Below are positions 45,286-54,212 of a DNA stretch of 64,000 nucleotides, piece by piece. The notes under the pieces were generated by a model that did no database searches, was not told the DNA's origin, and saw only the letters and a list, made by a program, of their open reading frames with translations. This DNA is from Lachnospiraceae bacterium (GTDB lineage: Bacteria > Bacillota > Clostridia > Lachnospirales > Lachnospiraceae). The stretch spans positions 56,943 to 120,942 of the forward strand of contig JAILRO010000061.1 in the NCBI GenBank assembly GCA_024698145.1, in the 5' to 3' direction. Made by a program: the position numbers and the translations under genes. Every line of letters begins with the position of its first letter. The stretch's first letter is position 1.

Positions 45286-47027
45286 GCTACGCCACCTCTC
45301 TTCGCACCAATATGTGCTTCCCACATGCTCTTATACAAAGAACTTCTTTCAAGCAATTCATCATGTTTACCAAAATCTTCTATCATTCCGTCATTTACCA
45401 AAACAATCTTGTCAGAATCGGTTATGGTTGAAAGTCTGTGAGCGATTACAATCAATGTTTTTCCCTTTACAAGCTTTCCTACAGCTTCCTGAATAACCGA
45501 CTCATTTTCAGGATCAATATAAGCAGTGGCCTCATCAAGTATAACTATCGGAGCATCCTTAAGCATTGCTCTTGCTATCGCTATACGCTGTCTTTCTCCA
45601 CCCGACAAATGTACTCCACCGCCGCCGGTTCTTGTTTCATAGCCATTTTCGAGTCCTCTTATAAACTCATCACAACCGCTTGCTTTTGCGCAGGCGATAA
45701 CTTCTTCGTCAGTGGCATCAGGTTTACCCATTCTGATATTTTCCATTACACTATCATCAAAAAGAAAGTTTTCCTGAGAAACATAAGATATCCTGTCATA
45801 TATTTTAGTAAGTGGAATAGTTTTCGTATCTTTCTTTCCAAAATAAATGCTTCCGGTATCAACATCCCAGAATCCGGCAATCAATTTTGCTATAGTCGAT
45901 TTCCCGCTGCCCGAAGGTCCAACAAGGGCCGTCTTGCTACCTGCAGGTATCGTGAGCGATATTCCTTTTAATACTGCATCCTGTCCTTAAGTGTAGGCAA
46001 ATCCTACGTCCTTAAACTCTATATCCTCGTCTTTTCCGGTAAAGCTTTCATTGCCGCTATGATCCTGTTCTTTTGCACTTAAAACACTGTTCACATTTTC
46101 AACTACCGTACCGACTTTTGCCAAGGTATCAACAAAATCCATAACAGCCAAAACAGGTCCCATAAGACAAAGAGACAAAATAATCGTAGTAACGAATTCT
46201 TTAAAAGATAAACTTCCATTGTTATAGAAAAGCCATCCAAACGGAAGAATCGACAAAAGTGTTGTAGGCGCGATAATCATTGCATATATATTACACTTAC
46301 ACTCCTTCATCCAATTGTAAAAAAACGTAGCATTTGCAATACATCTTTCCTTCAGTGTTGCATAAGACTCGCCTCCCTGGTTGTAGGCTTTGATAACCTC
46401 AATACCACCTGTATATTCGATAAGCGAATCGTTCATTGCACTCGTTATCTCCACGGACCTCGCATAGTTTTTGCTGTATCCGATAAATACAGTAATCATA
46501 AGGCACATGCCCACCGGGAACGGCAAAATTGCTAACAACGCCGTTCTCCAATCCACCACAAACATGTATATCCAGACCACTAAAAATCCTCCGATATTTG
46601 ATGTCATTTCAGGAAACACATGAGCAAGTGTAGTTTCCATGCTTTCAACCTGATCTATGATAATCTGTTTCAACCTTCCGCTCTTCATTTCCATAATTGT
46701 TCCAATAGGAAGTTTGGGAAGTTTCGCAAGAGCCTTCTCTCTGATTTCCTTTAATATCTTAAATGTGGCTTTATGAGAGATTCCAAGCGCTCCGGTATAC
46801 AACAAAGTGTTAAGCAAATATGCAACCGCACCGGCAAATATATAAACTAAATAACTCTGAAAATCCTTTTCTCCTCCTATAAGCATCACGACAATCTTTG
46901 ACGCACATATAAAGGGAACAATCCCCGCCAAGACTCCTAACAACGCCAATATGATAGAGAGAATAAGCTGTTTATGTCCGGATTCTCCCCATTCCCAAAT
47001 TTGTGCTATCGGGCTTTTTTGTTTCAC
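45282..47027 (-). pseudogene. ABC half-transporter, A-type, split by in-frame TAA
   Basis: The reading frame of 582 codons runs from the GTG at 47027 to TGA at 45282 but contains a single TAA (45987-45989, codon 347). The first part (346 residues) is the whole membrane domain and the start of the ATPase (FKDVGFAYT). The same frame continues straight into GQDAVLKGISLTIPAGS, the Walker A GPSGSGKST (K376), signature HLSGGERQR and Walker B IVILDEATAYIDPENE, ending RGGVA. There is no frameshift. Everything else is well preserved, so this is a recent nonsense mutation, a base error, or suppression. The nearest paralogue is 56935-58665. GGAGG stands eight bases before the GTG. Confidence 0.88.
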
Positions 47028-47058
47028 TTTTGTTTCCTCCTTAAAATGTCTTTATATA

Positions 47059-47080
47059 TAAGTTAGCAGCCGCTAACTTA
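47059..47080. promoter_or_regulatory. GTTAG-N6-CTAAC operator, site 3
   Basis: TAAGTTAGC-AGCC-GCTAACTTA: 9-bp perfect arms. It lies between the TetR gene and the ABC pair, 32 bases before the GTG start, between a possible -35 TTGATA and a TATATA stretch, so binding would block initiation. Confidence 0.75.
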
Positions 47081-47101
47081 TTATCAAAAAAATAATTACC
47101 A

Positions 47102-47710
47102 TTAATAATAAGCTGCCCATCCACGTCCGTAAAAGTTTCTGAGCTCACCTATATATTTTGTTGCTTCTTCCTTAGTCATATCTGATTCAACACAATGAAA
47201 AACAGCCGAGTAAAATGCTGTAGAAACAACTCGACAAAATTCTTCATTTATAATCCCCTTTTTAAGGGCGCTGCTATTCATTTCTTTAAGAAAAAGCATG
47301 GTATATTTCAGATCCATTTCTGTAATTTTTTCAAGATAGTCTTTATAAGTATCTCCGGGTGAACATGACACAAGAAGCTTGTATGCGTGATAATCCTCAT
47401 AAATCATATCTATAGCCCTTGCATACCCCGTATTTCCGGCATTGTCATATTCTTCCTTCTGTTCACTTATGCTCATAGAAAAATAATTTTTAAGTATTTC
47501 TTCCATGGCAATCGGCAATTGAAATACCGGTGATATCAAATACGTAAACAGTCCTTCCTTATCCTTAAATCTGGTATATATAGTACTTGTGCTTACACCG
47601 GCGGTACGTGCAATATTTCTTAGAGAGGCGTCATTATACCCCTTTTCAAGGAACTCTTTTAACGAACACCCTATAATCTTTTCATCATACCCTTCGATTC
47701 TACTAGCCAT
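47102..47710 (-). CDS. TetR/AcrR family regulator
   Basis: 202 residues from the ATG at 47710 (GAGGTAGAT upstream). The N-terminal helix-turn-helix is SLRNIARTAGVSTSTIYTRFKDKEGLF (about 30-56); the rest is a helical ligand-binding domain of ordinary length with no recognised ligand family. The gene precedes the ABC pair at 43555-47027 in the same direction. Its promoter overlaps an imperfect inverted repeat (47727-47761), which suggests self-repression. Confidence 0.93.
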   Translation of the reverse strand: MASRIEGYDEKIIGCSLKEFLEKGYNDASLRNIARTAGVSTSTIYTRFKDKEGLFTYLISPVFQLPIAMEEILKNYFSMSISEQKEEYDNAGNTGYARAIDMIYEDYHAYKLLVSCSPGDTYKDYLEKITEMDLKYTMLFLKEMNSSALKKGIINEEFCRVVSTAFYSAVFHCVESDMTKEEATKYIGELRNFYGRGWAAYY

Positions 47711-47726
47711 ATCTACCTCACACCAA

Positions 47727-47761
47727 ATATAAAACACCGTTTCAAAAACACTGTTTTATAT
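47727..47761. promoter_or_regulatory. Imperfect inverted repeat, likely TetR operator
   Basis: Outer arms ATATAAAACA (47727-47736) and TGTTTTATAT (47752-47761) are perfect, and inner AAAC/TGTTT-type bases continue the pairing with two mismatches. It covers the start site region directly after the -10 box, 17 bases before the TetR start codon. Confidence 0.6.
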
Positions 47762-47787
47762 TATACCCAAATGATTTTAAGTGTCAA
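47760..47787 (-). promoter_or_regulatory. Promoter of the TetR gene at 47102
   Basis: Minus-strand TTGACA (47782-47787), 16-bp spacer, TATAAT (47760-47765): both boxes consensus. Confidence 0.8.
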
Positions 47788-47804
47788 GTACACATTAATT
47801 TTTT

Positions 47805-49202
47805 TTATTCTCCCAAGCGAAAAACATCATCCTGACAGCATTCTATAAACTCTTCATCATGAGTTACAACTATAATTGTTTTACCTTTTGCTGCTAGTTT
47901 TTTCAAAAGCATTGCACATTTGTGCATGTTTCTGTAATCAAGCCCACTTGTAGGCTCATCAAACAAAAGTATATCCTTATCAATCATCAGACTCACTGCA
48001 ATTGCAATTCTCTGTTTTTGTCCACCTGATAAAGTATTGGGATGTCTTTCTTTAAATTCCAAAAGATCCATTTCATCAAGAATTTTTTCAGCCGTATCGA
48101 TACTATTTTTGTGAGTCCCCAAAACACATTCGTTCAACACAGAATCTGCAAACAGCTGATAATTCACATCCTGCATTACCATAAACGTACTCTTTTTTAG
48201 TTGCTTTAAAGATGCTTCTCTTCCGTTTAAAAGAACGGAACCTTCGCTTTTCTTCACAAGACCGCAAATCGTACGGAGCAATGTGCTTTTTCCGGCACCG
48301 TTTTTGCCGATGACACAACAAATCTTTCCTTTTTCAAAACTTTTGTTCAGATTGTCTATAACTCTTTTCCCTCCGAGATCAACAGACATATTCTTCAAAA
48401 CTATCATTCCCCGTTCATCCGGCAAATCATATTCTTTAGTATATTTTTCCTTCCCCTTGGAGTAACTGTTTGTTCGAAGCCCCAATTCGTTCAACTGCCG
48501 GGAATCCATATTCCTAAACTCAGTTCCCGAAAACTCTTTATCTATTCTGCCATCCTTAAGGTAAATAACCCTATCCACAAATTCCGTAAGATAGTACAAT
48601 CTATGCTCTGCAATGATTACTGTCTTACCATCATCTTTTATTTTTCGGAGCACTTTTTGAAGTTCAAAAATCCCTTCCGTATCAAGATTCGCAGATGGCT
48701 CATCGAGCAGGTAAACTTCAGGATTTGAAGCATATACACTAGCAAAAGCAATCTTCTGTTTTTCACCGCCCGAAAGTTTGAATATATCTCTTCCTCTAAG
48801 ATTTTCTAAACCAAGTTCTCCGGTAACATTTTCCAACACAGAATTAATCTCTGCACTCTTAATCCCGGCATTCTCCAAACCAAAAGTTATTTCACTGTCG
48901 GTATCCACATTAAAAAACTGTGTTCTCGGATTTTGAAAAACACTCCCCATTCGCGAAGATAATTCATAGCTTTTATATTCACTTATATTACGTCCGTCAA
49001 GCAGAACATTTCCCTCTGGTTTTCCATTATAGAAACCGGGAACAAGACCATTAAGGATTCTCGTAATCGTTGTTTTTCCACATCCTGAAGAACCGGCAAG
49101 TAAAACAAACTCACCCTGTTTTATCTCTAAATTAATATCTTTAAGCGCACCTTTTTCATTTTCCGGATACGCAAAACTAACATTTTTAAGTTCTATATTC
49201 AT
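47805..49202 (-). CDS. ECF-type ATPase with two fused nucleotide-binding domains
   Basis: 465 residues from the ATG at 49202 (GGAGGA upstream, inside the end of the T-component gene). Two ABC domains in tandem: the first with Walker A GSSGCGKTT, signature KLSGGEKQK and Walker B VYLLDEPSANLD; the second with Walker A GKNGAGKST, signature TLSGGQKQR and Walker B ILLFDEPTSGLD. It corresponds to fused EcfA1-EcfA2 (YkoD-type) and energises the T and S components encoded just upstream. Both sites appear catalytically complete. Confidence 0.94.
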   Translation of the reverse strand: MNIELKNVSFAYPENEKGALKDINLEIKQGEFVLLAGSSGCGKTTITRILNGLVPGFYNGKPEGNVLLDGRNISEYKSYELSSRMGSVFQNPRTQFFNVDTDSEITFGLENAGIKSAEINSVLENVTGELGLENLRGRDIFKLSGGEKQKIAFASVYASNPEVYLLDEPSANLDTEGIFELQKVLRKIKDDGKTVIIAEHRLYYLTEFVDRVIYLKDGRIDKEFSGTEFRNMDSRQLNELGLRTNSYSKGKEKYTKEYDLPDERGMIVLKNMSVDLGGKRVIDNLNKSFEKGKICCVIGKNGAGKSTLLRTICGLVKKSEGSVLLNGREASLKQLKKSTFMVMQDVNYQLFADSVLNECVLGTHKNSIDTAEKILDEMDLLEFKERHPNTLSGGQKQRIAIAVSLMIDKDILLFDEPTSGLDYRNMHKCAMLLKKLAAKGKTIIVVTHDEEFIECCQDDVFRLGE

Positions 49203-49204
49203 GC

Positions 49205-49900
49205 TTATCCTCCAATCTGAAAAATCAATGCAGCAAAGAAAGTAGAAAAGAAAATCAGAATAGCCAAAACATCCACACACTTAATTCTGATATCTAGTCT
49301 GCTTGTTCTTCTGTTAGGATTTTCTATCCCTCTGGTAATAGCAGAAGCCGCCAGTTCATCAGCTGTTCTGGATGCGGTTACCAAAACCGGTAAATATAGC
49401 GCATCTATCACGACTCCCGGACTCTTCAAAAAACATAGTGGCGACAAGCTAATTCCTCTAAGTGACATAGCATCGCGTATATGTCCCCAATCCTCCTTCA
49501 ATGTAGGGAAATACCTAAACATGATGGCAAGGGGCATCACAACAGATCTTGAAACATTCCATTTTGCCATGGCAGCCATAAATTCACTAATCTGTGTTGT
49601 GCCGATAATAACGCCGGCAAGCATACAACAGGGATAACATTTAAATACCAAGCCAAGCCAAACAAGCAAACTGGTATGAACGGTACCATGTAGCATCGGA
49701 AGTATAAAAATCGCAAACAGCCAAAGAGCCGCAAAAAAGACTGCGGCTCTAATTGTTTTTTTCACTCTTCCAAGCATTATTCCAAGTACCGTAACTAAAA
49801 CAATCCATGCACATGTAAATAAACCTGTAGGAACAAATATACTAAAAAATACCGTTAAAAAAATGAGTATTACTTTTGTTCTCGGATCCAACTTAATCAT
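49205..49900 (-). CDS. ECF transporter T component (EcfT-like)
   Basis: 231 residues with about five membrane helices (LDPRTKVILIFLTVFF start is typical). The two Ala-Arg-Gly type coupling motifs are recognisable as AMSLRG and AITRG in the C-terminal half, in the helices that contact the ATPases. It overlaps the S component stop by four bases (ATGA), so it depends on translational coupling; it has no good binding site of its own. It is slightly shorter than general-purpose EcfT proteins, as is usual for dedicated single-substrate systems. Confidence 0.92.
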   Translation of the reverse strand: MIKLDPRTKVILIFLTVFFSIFVPTGLFTCAWIVLVTVLGIMLGRVKKTIRAAVFFAALWLFAIFILPMLHGTVHTSLLVWLGLVFKCYPCCMLAGVIIGTTQISEFMAAMAKWNVSRSVVMPLAIMFRYFPTLKEDWGHIRDAMSLRGISLSPLCFLKSPGVVIDALYLPVLVTASRTADELAASAITRGIENPNRRTSRLDIRIKCVDVLAILIFFSTFFAALIFQIGG

Positions 49901-50496
49901 GCAGCAATACCGGCCTTTACAAACTGTTTCTTCATAAGTCGAAGGCCTAAAAGCCCACTTACCGAAGCCACGACAAGAGTTCCCACTACCATAATCAGCA
50001 TAACTCCTCCTGAAGCTACATCATTCATTTTATCTATGTATTCCTGCTCAGTACCCTTCTTAAGCATAAACGAAATCCATGATTCTCTGTTGAAGAAGAA
50101 CACAAAATATGTACCCATAGGTCCGATACAATATACAAGATAAGCAATCAAATTCAAAACCGGCTTTTTAAAATGTCCCGCTCCCGAAACAATCGATGCT
50201 ATAATACTGCAAATAAGAAATCCAAAATTCATTCCCCAATGCATTCCGGTAAGTGTTCCCAATGTACAAAGAACCACTCCAACTATGGCAAGCGCACCAT
50301 ACTTGGGTACTTTTGCTATAAAAAGCATAAATATAGGTCCTGCAAGAACAGCAGCTCCAATTGGGAAATAGAATGTCAGTGTCGGAATCGTAGCAAATGG
50401 GCCTCCCCCAAACATGGCTGCCGAGAGAAGCAATACAGCAAATATTCCGGTAACAATCAAATCCTTAGCATTTAATTTCTTCTTTTCATCGTTCAT
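49897..50496 (-). CDS. ECF transporter S component (MptD/Trep_Strep-like)
   Basis: 199 residues and about six membrane helices. The segments KDLIVTGIFAVLLLSAAMFGGGPFATIP, FYFPIGAAVLAGPIFMLFIAKVPKYGA and GMHWGMNFGFL match the MptD/Trep_Strep integral membrane family. S components determine the substrate. Related cassettes in streptococci and staphylococci have been connected with haem uptake, but family members are diverse and the substrate here is not shown. AAAGGAT lies rather far (about 11 bases) before the ATG. Operator site 4 and a promoter lie upstream. Confidence 0.88.
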   Translation of the reverse strand: MNDEKKKLNAKDLIVTGIFAVLLLSAAMFGGGPFATIPTLTFYFPIGAAVLAGPIFMLFIAKVPKYGALAIVGVVLCTLGTLTGMHWGMNFGFLICSIIASIVSGAGHFKKPVLNLIAYLVYCIGPMGTYFVFFFNRESWISFMLKKGTEQEYIDKMNDVASGGVMLIMVVGTLVVASVSGLLGLRLMKKQFVKAGIAA

Positions 50497-50526
50497 TTAT
50501 AATCACGATCCTTTCTTTAAAAATGT

Positions 50527-50544
50527 AGTTAGGCAAAACTAACT
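50527..50544. promoter_or_regulatory. GTTAG-N6-CTAAC operator, site 4
   Basis: AGTTAG-GCAAAA-CTAACT, 6-bp perfect arms. It touches the downstream end of the -10 box (50543-50548) of the ECF cassette promoter. Confidence 0.75.
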
Positions 50545-50571
50545 TATACCATCATACAACCGATCAGACAA
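50543..50571 (-). promoter_or_regulatory. Promoter of the ECF S-T-A cassette
   Basis: Minus-strand TTGTCT (50566-50571), 17-bp spacer, TATAAG (50543-50548), in the 131-base gap after the ABC pair. Confidence 0.7.
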
Positions 50572-50627
50572 CTTAATTTAATTAATTCCGTCCGATTTTC
50601 ACTTTTATGTGTCCTCATGGAACTGAT

Positions 50628-52328
50628 TTACTTAACAAGAAGAGAGGCTTCCCACATAGCAGCATACTTTCCGTTTTTTTCCATAAGCTCCTGATGAGTT
50701 CCGCTTTCAGCAATCCTTCCTTCACTTAATAACAATATACGGTCTGCTGATTGAATTATGGGAAGAGTATGCGCAATCATCACCACTGTTTTACCCATCT
50801 GAAGAAGATTGAGTACAGCTTTCTTAACAAGCAATTCGTTATCTATATCAAGAGATGATGTTGCCTCGTCAAGAAGCACTATGCTGCTTTTCCTTAAGAT
50901 AGCCCTGGCAACCGAAAGTCTCTGTCTCTCGCCACCTGATAATTTATTACCATTTTCACCAACAATAGTATCTATGCCATCAGGCATGCCATCAATAAAA
51001 TCACAATTCGCTTTCCTGCAAGCATCGAATATTTCCTCATTTGTTGAATCAGGTGCAGCAAAAAGAAGGTTATTCCTAATCGAATCATTGAACAAAAACA
51101 CATCCTGATCCACGAGACTGATATCCTCCAAAACCCTTTCGGCATTTGCTTTGGATATATTCTCTCCCCCTATCAATATGTTTCCTGCGTCAGGTTCATA
51201 ATACTTTGATAACAGATTGAAAATTGTAGATTTTCCCGAACCCGATTCTCCCACAATAGCAGTAATCTTGTTAGCCGGAATTTCAAAGTTTAATCTATCA
51301 AGAACCGGTTGATCTTTTTCATATGCAAAACTCACATTTTCAAAACTAATATCAAATATGTTTGGTGCATATTGTCCCTGACCTTTCTTCTCTTCATTTT
51401 CTTTAAGTATTCCGGCTATTTTCCCTTTTGATATCAACAGATTCCTATATGCCACCATACTTACATATAAACTTGCCTCTACTTTACACGAAAACAATGA
51501 CAGCATGATGATGACAATTAATTCCGGAGCCGAAAGACTTCCTGCAACCATAGCATTTACCGATACATAAATCGAAGCAGCTGCCCCTATATAGACAATA
51601 AACATGAACACAAAACCTATGGGAACAATCGCTTTTTCATACTCATAACTAATGTTTGAGAAAAGCTTCATCGAACTTCTTAGCGCCGTATTTTTTTCAC
51701 CTGCAAGTCCGTATGATCTTAATGTTTGACTACCTGTCAGATACTCCGTGATTGCACTGACATTTTCTTCTCTGGCAAGATTCTTTGCTGTACCATATTT
51801 ATTGACCCTATTGATTGACAACTTTATCGTGGGAATCAAAATGAGAAGCGAAGCAAACATTATCACACCAACGCAAACGTTAAGATATGTTGCATACGCA
51901 GATAGCATCAGGACAAGCACAAAATATTTGATTATATCCGCAAGTTTATGAGTTAATATTTGTTCGAAATCCGCAACTTCACTTGTTGCAGCATTAATAT
52001 AATATCCCACTCTCTGTTTGGTAAAGGATCCAAGCGGAATTCTTCTTAATTTGTCTCCCAAAGCAACTCTTAATCCTTTACTAACATCTGCTCCGCCTAT
52101 CTGACTTTCTGTATAAGAAACTGCATACAAAATGAGCCTAAGTATAAAAATAATCCCCAAGCTGACGGTCGCCCTTTTAATATCATCAAAAGAAATCGTC
52201 TTTCCAAATATCAATTCCAGCACTTTAAAAAGTACAATGAAATTACATCCTGATATTATTCCTTCCATTACCACTCCCGCAATGGCAACTTTTAACCTTT
52301 TGCCAGATTTAAAAACACTATCATCCAC
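50628..52328 (-). CDS. ABC exporter-fold half-transporter
   Basis: 566 residues from a GTG at 52328 with AAGGAGG eight bases upstream; no in-frame ATG is better placed. Six membrane helices (about 10-300), then an ATPase domain with Walker A GESGSGKST, Q-loop ISLVDQDVFLF, signature KLSGGERQR, Walker B IVLLDEATSSLD and H-loop IAHTL (Thr in place of the usual Arg). It overlaps the end of the preceding subunit by eight bases, so the two form a heterodimer. It is more divergent than the other two ABC pairs in the island. Confidence 0.92.
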   Translation of the reverse strand: MDDSVFKSGKRLKVAIAGVVMEGIISGCNFIVLFKVLELIFGKTISFDDIKRATVSLGIIFILRLILYAVSYTESQIGGADVSKGLRVALGDKLRRIPLGSFTKQRVGYYINAATSEVADFEQILTHKLADIIKYFVLVLMLSAYATYLNVCVGVIMFASLLILIPTIKLSINRVNKYGTAKNLAREENVSAITEYLTGSQTLRSYGLAGEKNTALRSSMKLFSNISYEYEKAIVPIGFVFMFIVYIGAAASIYVSVNAMVAGSLSAPELIVIIMLSLFSCKVEASLYVSMVAYRNLLISKGKIAGILKENEEKKGQGQYAPNIFDISFENVSFAYEKDQPVLDRLNFEIPANKITAIVGESGSGKSTIFNLLSKYYEPDAGNILIGGENISKANAERVLEDISLVDQDVFLFNDSIRNNLLFAAPDSTNEEIFDACRKANCDFIDGMPDGIDTIVGENGNKLSGGERQRLSVARAILRKSSIVLLDEATSSLDIDNELLVKKAVLNLLQMGKTVVMIAHTLPIIQSADRILLLSEGRIAESGTHQELMEKNGKYAAMWEASLLVK

Positions 52329-54087
52329 AGTACTCTCCTCCTTTCGCAGTATATCTTATATTTCTTGCAGTGATATAACTATACCAACTCTTCCCAAAGT
52401 ATTCGTTTTTCTCAATCAATTCTTCATGTGGCAACACATCCGTGACTGTTTTTTTCTCAACCACAGCCACTCTGTCACAAAGAGTTGTAATTCCTAATCT
52501 GTGCGCAACTATGATGACTGTTTTACCCATGCAAAGATTTGCTATTGCTTTATCAATCTCTACCTGATTTTCAGGATCTGCAGCACTTGTCGCTTCATCC
52601 AATATCAAAATAGGAGCATTTTTAAGAATAGCTCTTGCTATGCATATTCTCTGTTTCTGTCCACCCGAAAACCTTCCACCGAAATTACCGACTTTTGTTT
52701 CATACCCATCCGGAAGACTCATAATGAAATCATCAATCCTCGCAGCCTTTGCTGCCGCTCTCACATTTTCAATTGTAGTTTTTTGTCCCATCGCAATATT
52801 TTCATATATTGTTCCCCTGGTTAAAAAAGCATTTTGGAAAATGACCGAGATATTTTTAAGCAACTCTTCATACCTTATGTCTCTTACATCGACTCCTCCA
52901 ATCTTTATAGTCCCCTCCTTCACGTCATAGAAGCGGGCAATAAGTTGGATTAACGTTGTCTTACCCTCGCCCGAAGCTCCGACAACAGCAAGTTGCTCAC
53001 CTTCACCAATCTCAAGATTGACATTCTCTAACACCTTTACTTTATCATCGTAGGAAAATCCAACATTTTCAATCGAAATATTATGTTTTTGTGGAAACTC
53101 TCTTCCACCTTCAAAAATATCAACATCAAGAATATCTTTTACCTGATTGACACCATTTAACGCAAAAGAAAGATTATTTGACAGTTCCTGCAACGGTCTT
53201 ACATCTGTAAGATACTGGGTACCGATAAATGCAAACAAAAGAAGAACTCCTGCAGTGATATGCCCATTCACGAAAAGCCATCCTCCTGCTGGCACAAGAA
53301 AAAGTATTCCGCATTCCAACAAAACAACATAGATTGCATAAAGAGGGCCTGTTGCTTTCGATATATCACTCCACATTGAAAACTGTCCTTCAATTGCATC
53401 CGAATACTTTCTAAATGATCTAACACTCATGTTGTATGCTTTTATAAGCCTCATTCCATTGGCATATTCCGAAACCGTACTCGAAAGATCGCCGGCCGAA
53501 GCGTTGATTCTGTCCATAAATTTAAAGAATCTTGCAAACATAATCACCATTACAATGATCACAAACAAAAGAGGAAGAATGCTAAGCAGCGCAAGTTTAT
53601 GATGCACTGAAAAAAGCCAAATGAACATTATTACAGGTCCGAAAAGATACAATACAAGTTCAGGTAAATTATGTGCCAGGAATAATTCCAGTTTCTCAAT
53701 ACTCTCATTCATAACACATTTAATCTCACCAAGACTTCTCTCATTCAATGCTCCCATCGGCATTTTTGCCATATGTTCAGTCACCATACAACGGACCTCA
53801 TATAACGTGTTGTACGCCCCTTTATGCGAGCACAAGCTTGCTGCAGCATTACAGACAACCCTTATCGCAGTAAAAACAACAAGAATTCCTGCAAGATGCG
53901 CACCGTAACTGATATCAAGAGTTCCATAAGCAACTGCATCAATAAGCTTATAGAAAATAAGATACGGTACTATTCCACATACGCTTGCCAAAAGTGCAAG
54001 AAAGACAGATAAGTAAATAAAATATCTATTCACTCCTGCCCATTCCATCAATAAGGCAAATCCTTTTTTCTCCTTTTTCTTCTTCAT
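52321..54087 (-). CDS. ABC exporter-fold half-transporter, partner subunit
   Basis: 588 residues. Lys-rich N terminus, six membrane helices (about 22-300), motif GMRLIKAYNMSVRSFRKYS in the coupling region, then ATPase: Walker A GASGEGKTT (Glu in place of the usual Ser), Q-loop ISVIFQNAFLT, signature RFSGGQKQR, Walker B ILILDEATSAADPENQ and H-loop VAHRL. GGAGG lies 11 bases before the ATG. It is divergent from an AraC regulator across 125 bases with overlapping promoters, which points to control by that regulator. Confidence 0.92.
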   Translation of the reverse strand: MKKKKEKKGFALLMEWAGVNRYFIYLSVFLALLASVCGIVPYLIFYKLIDAVAYGTLDISYGAHLAGILVVFTAIRVVCNAAASLCSHKGAYNTLYEVRCMVTEHMAKMPMGALNERSLGEIKCVMNESIEKLELFLAHNLPELVLYLFGPVIMFIWLFSVHHKLALLSILPLLFVIIVMVIMFARFFKFMDRINASAGDLSSTVSEYANGMRLIKAYNMSVRSFRKYSDAIEGQFSMWSDISKATGPLYAIYVVLLECGILFLVPAGGWLFVNGHITAGVLLLFAFIGTQYLTDVRPLQELSNNLSFALNGVNQVKDILDVDIFEGGREFPQKHNISIENVGFSYDDKVKVLENVNLEIGEGEQLAVVGASGEGKTTLIQLIARFYDVKEGTIKIGGVDVRDIRYEELLKNISVIFQNAFLTRGTIYENIAMGQKTTIENVRAAAKAARIDDFIMSLPDGYETKVGNFGGRFSGGQKQRICIARAILKNAPILILDEATSAADPENQVEIDKAIANLCMGKTVIIVAHRLGITTLCDRVAVVEKKTVTDVLPHEELIEKNEYFGKSWYSYITARNIRYTAKGGEYCG

Positions 54088-54125
54088 AAAGTCCTACACC
54101 TCCGATGTTTTTCTTCAATGATGCA

Positions 54126-54154
54126 TTGTAATTTATAAAATTAAATGATACAAT
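54126..54154. promoter_or_regulatory. Face-to-face overlapping divergent promoters
   Basis: On the + strand TTGTAA (54126-54131), 17-bp spacer, TACAAT (54149-54154) points to the AraC gene. On the minus strand TTGTAT (54149-54154), 17-bp spacer, TACAAT (54125-54130) points to the ABC pair. The -35 of each is the -10 of the other. Confidence 0.6.
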
Positions 54155-54161
54155 AAGGCGG

Positions 54162-54174
54162 GACAGTATATGTC
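54162..54174. promoter_or_regulatory. GACA-N5-TGTC inverted repeat in the AraC leader
   Basis: GACAGTATATGTC, 4-bp perfect arms, between the overlapping promoters and the AraC start codon. A candidate binding site for the regulator; short, so chance occurrence is possible. Confidence 0.35.
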
Positions 54175-54212
54175 TGATTTTTATATTCATTCGTCGGATT
54201 GGAACAAATATT

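Noticed and set aside
45282..45989. Frameshift as the reason for the split ABC subunit
   Set aside because: Both parts are in the same reading frame (705 bases from the TAA to the end); only the stop codon separates them.
52132..54012. Several + strand frames of 60-120 codons within the ABC genes
   Set aside because: They are antisense shadows of ABC transporters with full motif sets and show no domain of their own.
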